Of a stretch of DNA of 64,000 nucleotides, positions 50,392 to 58,836 are shown in pieces. This stretch comes from Microbacterium sp. SMR1 (lineage in GTDB: Bacteria > Actinomycetota > Actinomycetes > Actinomycetales > Microbacteriaceae): assembly GCF_003289625.1 (NCBI RefSeq), contig NZ_QMBN01000002.1, forward strand, positions 116,241-180,240. The letters are read 5' to 3'. The notes under the pieces are model-generated. The model was not told the DNA's origin. It worked only from the letters and a program-made list of their open reading frames with translations, and did no database searches. Every line of letters begins with the position of its first letter. Position 1 is the first letter of the stretch. The position numbers and the translations under genes are program-made.

Positions 50392-50907
50392 TCAGTGCCG
50401 GTTGCGTCGCGTGACGAATCCCTCGGCCTGCTTCGATTCGTGGGCCACCCGGACGCCGTAGCGATAGGCGAGCTTGCCCCCGAGCCATCCCGACGCACTG
50501 AGGGTCAGCAGGCTCACGGCGCTGAAGATGACGCCCGCGATGGGGACGTCGTCGGTCGACGTCCGCAGGAAGAGCTGGAACAGGTACGCGCCGCACACCA
50601 CGAAGTTCAGCCCCATGTGGATCGTGGCGGTGCTCGACGAGCGCGTCCGATCGGGGATGCGGAGGTAGTCGAAGATGCCCAGCACGATAGCCACGACGCT
50701 GCCGACCAGCCCGATCCCGATCAGGACGCGCGAACCCACGGCATACGGCGTCGGGTCGGCGACGATCAGGCCGATGATGTCGAAGACGAAACTCGCGATC
50801 CACGCCCCGATCGGGATCGTGACGGCGATCGGGTGGAACGGGTGTCCGTAGGGGCCGGCGAGGGGGTTCGCGGGCCGCTTGTCGGGACGGGTGTCCAGGT
50901 CGGTCAT
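50392..50907 (-). CDS. DUF2231-like membrane protein
   Basis: This 171-residue protein has four hydrophobic segments and the DUF2231-type start GPYGHPFHPIAVTIPIGAWIASFVFDI; the GHPFHP motif is characteristic. The end, ASGWLGGKLAYRYGVRV, is shared with the neighbouring paralogue. Members are predicted heme- or redox-related membrane proteins but have no firm function. It lies 13 bases downstream of its paralogue on the same transcript. Confidence 0.75.
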   Translation of the reverse strand: MTDLDTRPDKRPANPLAGPYGHPFHPIAVTIPIGAWIASFVFDIIGLIVADPTPYAVGSRVLIGIGLVGSVVAIVLGIFDYLRIPDRTRSSSTATIHMGLNFVVCGAYLFQLFLRTSTDDVPIAGVIFSAVSLLTLSASGWLGGKLAYRYGVRVAHESKQAEGFVTRRNRH

Positions 50908-50920
50908 GATCTCTCCTCGG

Positions 50921-51430
50921 TCAGGGCAGCGGTTCCAGGCCCTCGGCCTGGGTCGTCTCGGTCGCGACGCGGACGCCGTAGGTGTGGGCGAGCTTCCCGC
51001 CCAGCCAGCCCGACACCGAAAGAAGGGCGAGTCCGCCGAAACTCGCGATCATCGCCAGGGTCGGCACGGTCTCCTCGTCGACGCGAAGCGCGAGGCTTCC
51101 TGCGAACACCGCCATCGCGATGAGGTTGAGGATCATGTGGGTCAGCCCCGTCGCCCGCGCAGGGGTGCCCTTCGGGATGCTGCTCCAGTCGATCAGCCCC
51201 AGCACCGACGCGACGACGGCGCCCAGAAGACCGATCGCGATGAGGATGCGGGCGCCGAGGGCGAAGACGGCGGCATCCGGACTCATGACGGCGATGACGT
51301 CGAAGACGGATGCCGACACCCAGGCGCCGATCGGCAGGATGATCGCGATCGCGTGGAATGGGTGCCCGTAGGGCCCCGCGATCAGCGACCGCGGATACTT
51401 CGCACGCGTCAGGGGTGCGGTGTCGACCAT
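50921..51430 (-). CDS. DUF2231-like membrane protein, paralogue
   Basis: This 169-residue protein is a clear paralogue of its downstream neighbour: GPYGHPFHAIAIILPIGAWVSASVFDV at the start, four hydrophobic segments, SVSGWLGGKLAHTYGVRVATE at the end, and a shared internal GARILIAIGLLGAVVASVLGLIDW. The start at MVDTAPL is the ATG with the best family fit. The pair arose by tandem duplication. Function unknown. Confidence 0.75.
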   Translation of the reverse strand: MVDTAPLTRAKYPRSLIAGPYGHPFHAIAIILPIGAWVSASVFDVIAVMSPDAAVFALGARILIAIGLLGAVVASVLGLIDWSSIPKGTPARATGLTHMILNLIAMAVFAGSLALRVDEETVPTLAMIASFGGLALLSVSGWLGGKLAHTYGVRVATETTQAEGLEPLP

Positions 51431-51515
51431 GGCGTCTCCTCTCGTCCGACGCCCCGACCGTACGGGTTCCCCGGGGTACGACACGTACCGGGTTGACAAG
51501 CCCGGCGCGCGACCT

Positions 51516-53669
51516 CTACGGGCGGCCGCGCAGGGCCCGCTCGACAGCATCCAGCAGCGAGCGGTACCTCGGTGACGAGGCGAGATCATCGAGCAGCACG
51601 GCTCTGCCGTCGGCATCCGCCAGCGGAACCTGCCAGTTCGGGTACTCGTCGTCGGTGCCGGGCTGATTCTGCACGCGCTTCTCGCCGACGGCATCGACGA
51701 GCGAGACGCCCAGCAAGCGCGATGGCGATGCGGCGAGGAAGACGTGCAGAGCCTCGACGACCTCCTGCTGGCTCGCGCCGTCGGAGATCAGCCCGCGAGA
51801 GCGCAGCTCCGCCAGCATCCGGTCGCGCTCGCGCTCGAAATCGGCGAGCTCGTCGTCGACCGACCTAGTCAGCAGGCCGAGCCGGGCGCGCAGGGCGACG
51901 TGCTCGCCGTCGAGGTAGCCGGCCGTCGGCGGCAGGTCGTGCGTGTTGACCGTCGCGAGCAGGTCGGTACGGTAACGCTCGGGAGGCAGCGGTCCCCCGT
52001 CGTCGTCGCTCTCGAACCACAGGACCGAGGTGCCGAGGATGCCGCGCTCGGCGAGATAATCGCGCACCCACGGCTCCACGAGGCCGAGGTCTTCGCCGAT
52101 GATCACCGCACCGGCTCGCTGGGCTTCGAGAGCCAGCACGCCGATCATGGCCTCGTGGTCATAGCGAACGTACGTGCCTTCGCCCGGCCCGAGCCCCTCT
52201 GGAATCCACCACAAGCGGAAGAATCCGAGGATGTGATCGATCCGCAGGGCGCCCGCGTGCCGCAGCAGCGACCGGAGCATGTCACGCAGCGGCGCGTAGG
52301 CATGCTCGGCGAGGGCACGCGGCAGCCACGGTGGCTGATTCCAGTTCTGGCCCTGCTGGTTGTACATGTCGGGAGGTGCGCCCACTACGACGCCCGGCGC
52401 GTACAGATCACGGAGCGACCACGCGTCCGACCCGGTCGTCGAGACGCCGACAGCGAGGTCGTGCATGATGCCGATCCGCATTCCGGCTGCAGCGGCCGCA
52501 GCAGCCGCGTCGCCGAGTTGCTCGTCTACGACCCACTGCAGCCACACGTGGAACTCGACGCGCTCCGCCAGCCGTTCCCTCAGCGCACTCACCGAGGGGT
52601 CGTCGATTGCGATTCCGTCCGGGAGCCGGTCGCCCGTTTCCGCTTCGTGCTCGCGCAGCGCGCACCACAGGGCGAAGTCGGCGAGTGCCGACCCCTCCCG
52701 CCGCGCGAAGGCGTCACGCCGCGCGCGTCGGGCGGGAGAGAGCTCGACGTCATGAACGAGCGCGAGCGCCTCTCGTTTCGCGCTCCAGACCGCATCCCGA
52801 TCGATGCGCTCCGCGTCCGTGTTGGCGGCGGCTGCGTCCCGCTGCAGCCGGTGGAAGCGATCGAGACCGGACTCGGAGAGGTATGCCGCTTCCGGAATGA
52901 GTTCCGGGCGGACGTACAGCGGCGCGAGGAATCGACGCGACGACGGCAGGTAGGGCGACGGCTCGACAGGCGTCGTGACCTCCGCGGCGTGCACCGGGTT
53001 GATCAGCAGATAGTCGGCGCCCGACTCCCCCGCGATCGCAGCGAGGTCGGCGAGATCGGCGAAATCGCCCATCCCCCACGATCGCCGCGATCGCACCGAG
53101 TACAGCTGCGCCATGAGTCCCCACGAGCGCTGGCCCGGTTCGGCGGGTGGCGGTGTGAGGCGTTCCGGCGTGACGATCAGCGCCCCACTGTCGTGCACAT
53201 CGCCTTCCCCGCCGTACTGGCGCACCTGGACCGTGTGCCATCCCAGCGGGACATCGTCGGGCACCGGCACGCGCACCCGCCAGCGCGTCCGGCCGTCGAC
53301 CGTGCGCGCGACCGGCTGCTGCGCGGGTATCGAAAGGGGACGCACCGAGCCGTCTTCCAGCACGATGGCCACCTCGACGTCATTGCCGTCGGCGACATGC
53401 AGCTCGATCGTCCCACCACCCCGGCGCACGACGGTCGAGGCGGGTACGAGCCGCAGCCAGGGTTCGGCTATCGACTCGGCGAGCGCCTGCTCGGCTGCCG
53501 CGTCGTCATCCGCGACCACACCCATGGCCGCCAGCACCGCACGGAGGGTGGTCGCGGGCACATCGACATGCTCGCCCGAGAAGGACGAGTATTCGGTGGC
53601 TATGCCGTATGCCCTGGCGAGCGAGACGAGAGCCGGCGTCGGGGCGTCGTCGGGGGTCGCATCGGTCAT
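51516..53669 (-). CDS. malQ: 4-alpha-glucanotransferase (amylomaltase)
   Basis: This 717-residue GH77 enzyme transfers maltooligosaccharyl units between alpha-1,4-glucans in maltose and glycogen metabolism. Actinobacterial MalQ is longer than the E. coli type because of an N-terminal beta-rich extension (about 1-165). The catalytic domain starts at SWGLMAQLYSVRSRRSWGMGDFADLADLA, with YLLINPVHA, LRIDHILGFFRLWWIPEG (nucleophile Asp), VIIGEDLGLVEPWVRDYL (acid/base Glu) and VNTHDLPPTAGYLDGEH (third Asp). All three catalytic acids are present. It lies 25 bases after the PF06475 gene on the same strand. Confidence 0.95.
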   Translation of the reverse strand: MTDATPDDAPTPALVSLARAYGIATEYSSFSGEHVDVPATTLRAVLAAMGVVADDDAAAEQALAESIAEPWLRLVPASTVVRRGGGTIELHVADGNDVEVAIVLEDGSVRPLSIPAQQPVARTVDGRTRWRVRVPVPDDVPLGWHTVQVRQYGGEGDVHDSGALIVTPERLTPPPAEPGQRSWGLMAQLYSVRSRRSWGMGDFADLADLAAIAGESGADYLLINPVHAAEVTTPVEPSPYLPSSRRFLAPLYVRPELIPEAAYLSESGLDRFHRLQRDAAAANTDAERIDRDAVWSAKREALALVHDVELSPARRARRDAFARREGSALADFALWCALREHEAETGDRLPDGIAIDDPSVSALRERLAERVEFHVWLQWVVDEQLGDAAAAAAAAGMRIGIMHDLAVGVSTTGSDAWSLRDLYAPGVVVGAPPDMYNQQGQNWNQPPWLPRALAEHAYAPLRDMLRSLLRHAGALRIDHILGFFRLWWIPEGLGPGEGTYVRYDHEAMIGVLALEAQRAGAVIIGEDLGLVEPWVRDYLAERGILGTSVLWFESDDDGGPLPPERYRTDLLATVNTHDLPPTAGYLDGEHVALRARLGLLTRSVDDELADFERERDRMLAELRSRGLISDGASQQEVVEALHVFLAASPSRLLGVSLVDAVGEKRVQNQPGTDDEYPNWQVPLADADGRAVLLDDLASSPRYRSLLDAVERALRGRP

Positions 53670-53694
53670 CGTCTTCTCCTCATCGCCACGTCGG

Positions 53695-54231
53695 TCACGA
53701 TCCCGTCACCCGCTCGAAGACTCCCGGGTAGCTCAGGACGAAGCCGTCATCATCGACGGTGAGCGTGCGCCGGAAGTCGCGATCCCGCGACTCGAAGCAG
53801 TAAGCGCGCGGCCCGACGCGCGTGTAGCGCTGGCGCCCCAGAGCGACATCCAGCGACGGCACCTGCACCCACGCAACCTCGACGTCGGCTCGGCCGCCCA
53901 CGGCGAGCCCCAGCCGTCGGATCGGAAGAGCGTTGGTGGCCGGCGTGGCCGTGATGTCGACGTCGGTCGCACCGGCGAGATCGGGGCGCTCCTCACCGTC
54001 GACCGACCACACGCCGTCCACGAGTTCGACGTGAAGCGTCCGCCCGCCCGACTCGATCGCCGCGTGATGGAACAGGCCGTGCTCGTCGATTCGCACCGCG
54101 TAACGACAGGGTCCGTCTCCGCCATCGACTTCTCCGACGATGCGGATGCCGTCATCGGAATACTCCGCGGTACACCGGTCGAGCGTCTCGACGGATCCGA
54201 TGCTCGTCCATGAGATTCGTGTCGTCCTCAT
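53695..54231 (-). CDS. putative glycolipid-binding domain protein (PF06475 type)
   Basis: This 178-residue protein follows the pattern of the putative glycolipid-binding family PF06475: WTSIGSVETLDRCTAE at the N-terminus, ALPIRRLGLAVGGRADVEVAWVQVPSLDV, then RYTRVG..AYCFESRDRDFRRTLTVDDDGFVLSYPGVFERV. No signal peptide or transmembrane segment is seen. The family name comes from distant similarity only, so function is unknown. The ATG was chosen for the GGAGG SD; a longer form would begin inside the parS-like site. Confidence 0.8.
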   Translation of the reverse strand: MRTTRISWTSIGSVETLDRCTAEYSDDGIRIVGEVDGGDGPCRYAVRIDEHGLFHHAAIESGGRTLHVELVDGVWSVDGEERPDLAGATDVDITATPATNALPIRRLGLAVGGRADVEVAWVQVPSLDVALGRQRYTRVGPRAYCFESRDRDFRRTLTVDDDGFVLSYPGVFERVTGS

Positions 54232-54247
54232 CGGTCGCCTCCTCCGA

Positions 54248-54263
54248 TGTTTCACGTGCAACA
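54248..54263. promoter_or_regulatory. parS-like centromere site
   Basis: TGTTTCACGTGCAACA differs from the universal bacterial parS consensus TGTTTCACGTGAAACA at a single position. It lies between the PF06475 gene and the GAF regulator, outside genes. ParB binds such sites near oriC and the ParA/ParB system then moves the origins apart. Only one more position short of perfect, so strong ParB binding is plausible. Confidence 0.75.
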
Positions 54264-54305
54264 TCGTCCGGCCATCCTCCCAGCGGCCGCGCCACGACGA
54301 AACGG

Positions 54306-55634
54306 TCAGTCGGCGGGGTTGCCGAGGGAGGTCAGTCGTGCGACGATGCCCGCCCGTTTCGGCGACCGTGCCGGAAGCAGCTGCAGGCAGAGACGCAGGA
54401 CATCGACGTCGTCCGCGCCATCGTCTGTGTCGGCGTACTCCAGCAGCACGTCCACCGACGCCTCCGCCAGAAGAGCCTCACGCAGTGAGGCGCGAAGCCG
54501 ATCGCGAACCTCCTCCGTCCCGGGAGCGCTCGAGTCCGGCAGGACCGGGCCCGCGTACGCCGCGAGGGCGACGCGGTGAGCGCCGCGGTCGAGCAGGGAC
54601 GCCACCTGTTGCGCGTCGGTCTCGAGCTCGGCCGGAAGACGGTAGGGCCGCGACAACGGCACGAGGTGCGGGGCGGCCTGCTCGAGCACCCGCCGCAGCC
54701 GAACCATCTCGGGTCGAAGAGTATCGGTCGCGTCGGGACCGTAGACGAGCTCGGCGAGTCGCTCCGCCGAAAGCCCCTGACGGTAGGTGGCGAGCATCAG
54801 CAGGATGTCGGCGTGCCGAGCCGACACCTCGACGATCCGCTCTCCGGAGGCATCAGTGGTCTCCAGGAGAGCGCGATCGCGACCGAGCACGCGTAGGGTC
54901 GAGGCGGTCGGTGCTGCGGCACCCCGTCGACGTTGCCGGGCGAAGCCGCGTGGCGCGTCGGCCCGGGAACGCAGTCGCGCCACCAGGAGTTCACTCTCGA
55001 TCGCCCGCGCCGTCGCGTCGACGAGGAGTCGCGCCTGCGGCGTGGCCGCCTCCGCCCGACCGGTCACGTCGATGACGCCGATAAGTCGGCGGGTCTCGGG
55101 GTCGTGCACCGGTGCAGCCGTGCATGACCAGGGCTGCACGAGGCGGTTGAAGTGCTCCGCCCCGCGGATCTGCACCGATCGGTCGAGCTGAAGGGCCGTC
55201 CCGGGCGCCGAGGTGCCGACGGCGGATTCCGACCAGTTCGCCCCCGCCACGAAGCCCATGTCGCCGGTAAGGGTCCGCACGCTGGTGTCGCCTTCGACCC
55301 ACAGCAGACGGCCGGCGGCATCCCCCACGGCGACGACCACTCCGGAATCAGTGCTCGGCACGAGCAGCGCACGGACCATGTCCATGACCCCGGCGAGCGG
55401 GTGGGCGCTACGGTATGCGGCCAGCGCTCGTTCGTCGAACTCGAGCGGTGGCAGTGCCTCCGCACGAACGAGGTTCGCCATCGAACGGCGCCACGATTCG
55501 CGGACGAGCGACCGGACGTCGTTCAGTCGACGCTCGGCGTCAGCCCCGGCCAGCAGCTCGTCGCGCGCGCGCTCGATCAGCAGACGGGACGACTCGGGAG
55601 CGACATCCCATTTCGCGGACCACGACGAGGACAC
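54306..55634 (-). CDS. GAF-domain transcriptional regulator (AcoR-like sensor, winged-helix C-terminus)
   Basis: This 442-residue protein begins at a GTG with CGGAG upstream. The N-terminal half is AcoR-like: ESWRRSMANLV, then a GAF domain (about 90-225: GVVVAVGDAAGRLLWVEGD, FVAGANWSESAVGTSAPGTAL, EHFNRLVQPWSCTAAPVHDPETRRLIGVIDVTG). Instead of a sigma-54 AAA domain, the C-terminus has a winged-helix-like region (about 265-350, SARHADILLMLATYRQGLSAERLAELVYG). In actinobacteria such regulators usually sit beside the aldehyde dehydrogenase/DUF779 pair; here that pair is about 8 kb away. An aldehyde or alcohol response is likely. Confidence 0.8.
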   Translation of the reverse strand: MSSSWSAKWDVAPESSRLLIERARDELLAGADAERRLNDVRSLVRESWRRSMANLVRAEALPPLEFDERALAAYRSAHPLAGVMDMVRALLVPSTDSGVVVAVGDAAGRLLWVEGDTSVRTLTGDMGFVAGANWSESAVGTSAPGTALQLDRSVQIRGAEHFNRLVQPWSCTAAPVHDPETRRLIGVIDVTGRAEAATPQARLLVDATARAIESELLVARLRSRADAPRGFARQRRRGAAAPTASTLRVLGRDRALLETTDASGERIVEVSARHADILLMLATYRQGLSAERLAELVYGPDATDTLRPEMVRLRRVLEQAAPHLVPLSRPYRLPAELETDAQQVASLLDRGAHRVALAAYAGPVLPDSSAPGTEEVRDRLRASLREALLAEASVDVLLEYADTDDGADDVDVLRLCLQLLPARSPKRAGIVARLTSLGNPAD

Positions 55635-55713
55635 GGACGACTCCGATCGGCGGTGAAGGAGCGCCCTCAGCCTAAGCCGGACGAACCCGTCGCGGTAGGG
55701 CTGACCGCGGTCT

Positions 55714-57138
55714 TCAGCCGTCCGAGCGTGCGGCCCACCACTCGCGCAGACGCTGCTCCGCGGCATCCTCGCCGATCATCCCCTCGTCGAGGCGGATGTC
55801 GAGGAGGAACCGGTACGCCTCACCCACCTCGCGCCCCGGACGGATCCCGAGGATCTCCTGGATGCGGTTGCCGTCGAGCTCCGGGCGCATGGCGCCGAGC
55901 TCCTCGGCCGCGGCCAGCTCGTCGATGCGGCGCTCGATGTCGTCGTACGCCGACTTCAGGCGGGCGGCCTTCCGCTTGTTCCGCGTCGTGACATCGGCGC
56001 GCGTGAGGATGTGGAGTCGCTCCAGCTCGTCGCCCGCGTCACGGACGTACCGCCGCACGGCTGAGTCGGTCCACGCGCCCTCGGAGTACCCGAAGAAGCG
56101 CAGGTGCAGTTCGACCAGACGGCTCACCGACGAGATCGTGTCGGAGTCGAAGCGGAGGGCCTGCAGGCGCTTGCGTGCCATGCGTGCGCCCTTGAGGTCG
56201 TGGTGGTGAAAGCTCACTCCCCCACCGGGCTCGAGCTTGCGCGTCGCGGGCTTGCCGATGTCGTGGAGGAGCGCCGCGAGGCGCAGCACCACGTCGGGCT
56301 CCGCGCCGGGATGCTGTTCATGCTCGAGCTCGATCGCCTGGCGCAGCACCGTCAGCGAGTGCTCGTAGACGTCCTTGTGGTGATGGTGCTCGTCGATCTC
56401 GAGGCGCAGCGCCGGCACCTCGGGCAGCACGAGCTGCATGAGGCCGGTGTCGACGAGCAGCCGGATGCCGCGCGCGGGGTCGTCGGTGCGGAGCAGCTTC
56501 ACCAGCTCGCCCTGCACCCGCTCGGGGCTCACGATAGAGAGCGTCTCGCGCAGCTCGGTCATCGCCTGCTCGGTGGCGGGATCGAGCGAGAAGCCGAGCT
56601 GGGAGGCGAAGCGCGCGGCGCGCAGCATCCGGAGCGGGTCGTCGCCGAAGCTCACGGCGGGATCACTCGGCGTGCGCAGCGTCGTAGCGACGAGGTCCTC
56701 GACTCCGCCCGTCGGGTCGACCAGGGATGGTCCCGGAACGCGCAGGGCCATCGCATTGACGGTGAAATCGCGGCGCGCGAGATCTTGCTCGAGGGTGTCG
56801 CCGAACTCCACCGTGGGCTTCCGGGTCAGCCCGTCGTAGCTGTCGGCGCGGTAGGTCGTGATCTCGATCTGCTCACCGCGCACCTTCGCGCCGATCGTTC
56901 CGAAGGCGCGTCCGATGTCCCACGTCGCGGTGGCGAGAGGCTCGACGACCCGAAGGATGTCGTCGGGTCGGGCGTTCGTGGTGAAGTCGAGATCGTTGGT
57001 CGCGCGTCCCAGCAGCGCATCACGCACGGGCCCCCCGACGATGGCCAGCTCGAATCCCGCGCGCTCGAACGCGTCGGCGAGCGCCGAGACGACGGGAGAC
57101 GCTGCCAGGGCACCCAGGCGCGCGACACCCTCGGCCAT
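55714..57138 (-). CDS. cca: CCA tRNA nucleotidyltransferase
   Basis: This 474-residue class II nucleotidyltransferase adds or repairs the CCA end of tRNA. Landmarks are GGPVRDALLGRATNDLDFTTNA (catalytic acids of the DxD type), IEITTYRADSYDGLTRKPTVEFGDTLEQDLARRDFTVNAMAL, LRMLRAARFASQLGF, and an HD domain LAALLHDIGKPATR that is characteristic of the actinobacterial form. An ATG three codons earlier is only one base from GGAGG, so the ATG at MAEGV, ten bases from that SD, is preferred. The gene is usual in origin-proximal actinobacterial loci near murJ. Confidence 0.95.
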   Translation of the reverse strand: MAEGVARLGALAASPVVSALADAFERAGFELAIVGGPVRDALLGRATNDLDFTTNARPDDILRVVEPLATATWDIGRAFGTIGAKVRGEQIEITTYRADSYDGLTRKPTVEFGDTLEQDLARRDFTVNAMALRVPGPSLVDPTGGVEDLVATTLRTPSDPAVSFGDDPLRMLRAARFASQLGFSLDPATEQAMTELRETLSIVSPERVQGELVKLLRTDDPARGIRLLVDTGLMQLVLPEVPALRLEIDEHHHHKDVYEHSLTVLRQAIELEHEQHPGAEPDVVLRLAALLHDIGKPATRKLEPGGGVSFHHHDLKGARMARKRLQALRFDSDTISSVSRLVELHLRFFGYSEGAWTDSAVRRYVRDAGDELERLHILTRADVTTRNKRKAARLKSAYDDIERRIDELAAAEELGAMRPELDGNRIQEILGIRPGREVGEAYRFLLDIRLDEGMIGEDAAEQRLREWWAARSDG

Positions 57139-57192
57139 GTTCAGCATGCCTCCGAGCCTATCGGCCCTCCCCCGGAGCTCCCGAGTCCGCGA

Positions 57193-58710
57193 TCAATCGG
57201 CGAAACGCAGGAAACCCGTGAACAGCAGCTCGCGAACGCGCGGCAGGAGGTCGGCACGCAGGGCGGCGGCATCCACCTCGAGCAGGTCGGCGATCGCCGC
57301 GACGAGCACACCGACCGGCAGATCACCGTCGCTGGCCCCGACGAGGGCGGCGAGCGCGGGATCGACGTCGAGCACCCGGCCGAAGCCCGCTCCCTGACGC
57401 AGTTCGATGACCTGAGGGTCCTCGGCTCCGGGAACGTGGTGGCGGGCCTCGGTCACATCGGGCGCGACCCGCAGCACCGCCGCATCCAGATCGGCGTCCG
57501 TCATGCTCGAGAGTCGCTGCCACGCGCCAAGCGACTCGCCGATGTGCGGGCCGAGAGCGCCGGGGATGCTGCCTGCGATGCGCTCGTATCGGGCGAGCGT
57601 GGGGATGACGGTCGGGCGGTGCAGCGTGATGTAGCCGAACCCCACCGCGGTGGCCCCCCGCGCCGCGAAATCATCGAGCCACGCCTGCACGAGCGGCGCA
57701 TACGCCGGCGACCCCGGAGCGGTACCGCCGTCACGGACCCAGAGTTCGGCGTAGGCGAGCGGGTCGAGCTGTTCGCGCTCGACGACCCAGGCATCCAGGG
57801 CCACCGGCGACTCCGACACCCAGGAGCGCACGCGATCGAGGCCGTCCTCGCCGGCGCGGTACTCCCAGTTGCCGAGCAGCTGCGCGACACCGCCGGGAGC
57901 GAGCACCGGACCGACGCCGCGCACGAAAGCCGCCACGAGGTCGTCGCCCGACATCCCGCCATCGCGGTACTCGTACGCGGGGACGCCCTCCACGCGCGGC
58001 GTGATCACGAACGGCGGATTGGAGACGACCCGCTCGAACTGCTCGCCGGCGACCGGCTCGAACAGGCTGCCGGCCCGCGTCTCGATCCCGTCGACGTCGT
58101 TGAGGAGTGCGTTCACGCGCGTGAAGGCGAGAGCGCGCTCGGAGACGTCCGTGGCCACGACCCTGTCACCCGCGCGCCGCGCCCGGAGAGCCTGGATGCC
58201 GCACCCCGTGCCGATGTCCAGCACGCGCCCGACCCGTGACGTCAGCTGCAGGCCCGCGAGTGTCAATGACGCACCGCCGACGCCGAGAACATGACCCGTG
58301 GGCAGGGGGCCGCCCACTGCCGCCTCATCGAGATCACTCGCGATCCACCAGTGGCCCTCGCCCGCGGCATCCGCGATGTCCTGCGGGCGCACCAGGGCGT
58401 CGGGGACCACGAGATCATCTTCGAGGTGCGCGAGTCCGAGCTCTGCGAGCCCGGTGGCTCCCAGAGACGGCAGTGCGGCATCCACGGCAGCGCGCGATGC
58501 CGGCCCGCCCAGGAAGAGCAGCCCCGCCAGCACTGCCAGGGCATCGGAGCGCCCCGCGAGCACGCGACGGGCGGGCTCGACGAGTCCGTGACCCACCGCG
58601 GTGTCGACCATCCCTCCCCAGAGGGCTCGCACGGCGTCGGCGCGGTATCCCGCGGCATCCAGGTCGGTACGGAGAGCCGCGCAGCGGCCGGCCTCGGGGT
58701 ACAGGGTCAC
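57193..58710 (-). CDS. class I SAM-dependent methyltransferase (N5-glutamine/RsmC-like)
   Basis: This 505-residue protein has an N-terminal helical region (about 1-130) and a Rossmann methyltransferase domain: GRVLDIGTGCGIQALRA (SAM loop), VVATDVSERALAFTRVNALLN, and FERVVSNPPFVITPR, whose NPPF motif marks the family that methylates glutamine side chains or exocyclic base amines. The C-terminal 180 residues form an extra domain conserved in actinobacterial homologues. The substrate is unassigned. GTG start chosen at VTLYPEAG; a TTG four codons earlier is possible. It lies upstream of cca on the same strand. Confidence 0.85.
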   Translation of the reverse strand: MTLYPEAGRCAALRTDLDAAGYRADAVRALWGGMVDTAVGHGLVEPARRVLAGRSDALAVLAGLLFLGGPASRAAVDAALPSLGATGLAELGLAHLEDDLVVPDALVRPQDIADAAGEGHWWIASDLDEAAVGGPLPTGHVLGVGGASLTLAGLQLTSRVGRVLDIGTGCGIQALRARRAGDRVVATDVSERALAFTRVNALLNDVDGIETRAGSLFEPVAGEQFERVVSNPPFVITPRVEGVPAYEYRDGGMSGDDLVAAFVRGVGPVLAPGGVAQLLGNWEYRAGEDGLDRVRSWVSESPVALDAWVVEREQLDPLAYAELWVRDGGTAPGSPAYAPLVQAWLDDFAARGATAVGFGYITLHRPTVIPTLARYERIAGSIPGALGPHIGESLGAWQRLSSMTDADLDAAVLRVAPDVTEARHHVPGAEDPQVIELRQGAGFGRVLDVDPALAALVGASDGDLPVGVLVAAIADLLEVDAAALRADLLPRVRELLFTGFLRFAD

Positions 58711-58836
58711 TCGACCATTCAACCCTGCGACGCGCGAAAAGCCGCAGGCCCGGCCCGCCTCGGATGACGCACAGCAGGGCCGCCCTAGACTCTGTGCGAC
58801 CCTGCGGTCGGGTATCGCAGCGGGTCGAGAGCCGCC

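Noticed and set aside
46493..50803. 1436-residue open frame on the minus strand opposite the GH43 gene
   Set aside because: It is a shadow of the high-GC plus-strand gene. The translation is Arg/Val/Asp-rich with no domains, while the plus strand encodes clear GH43 and anchor motifs.
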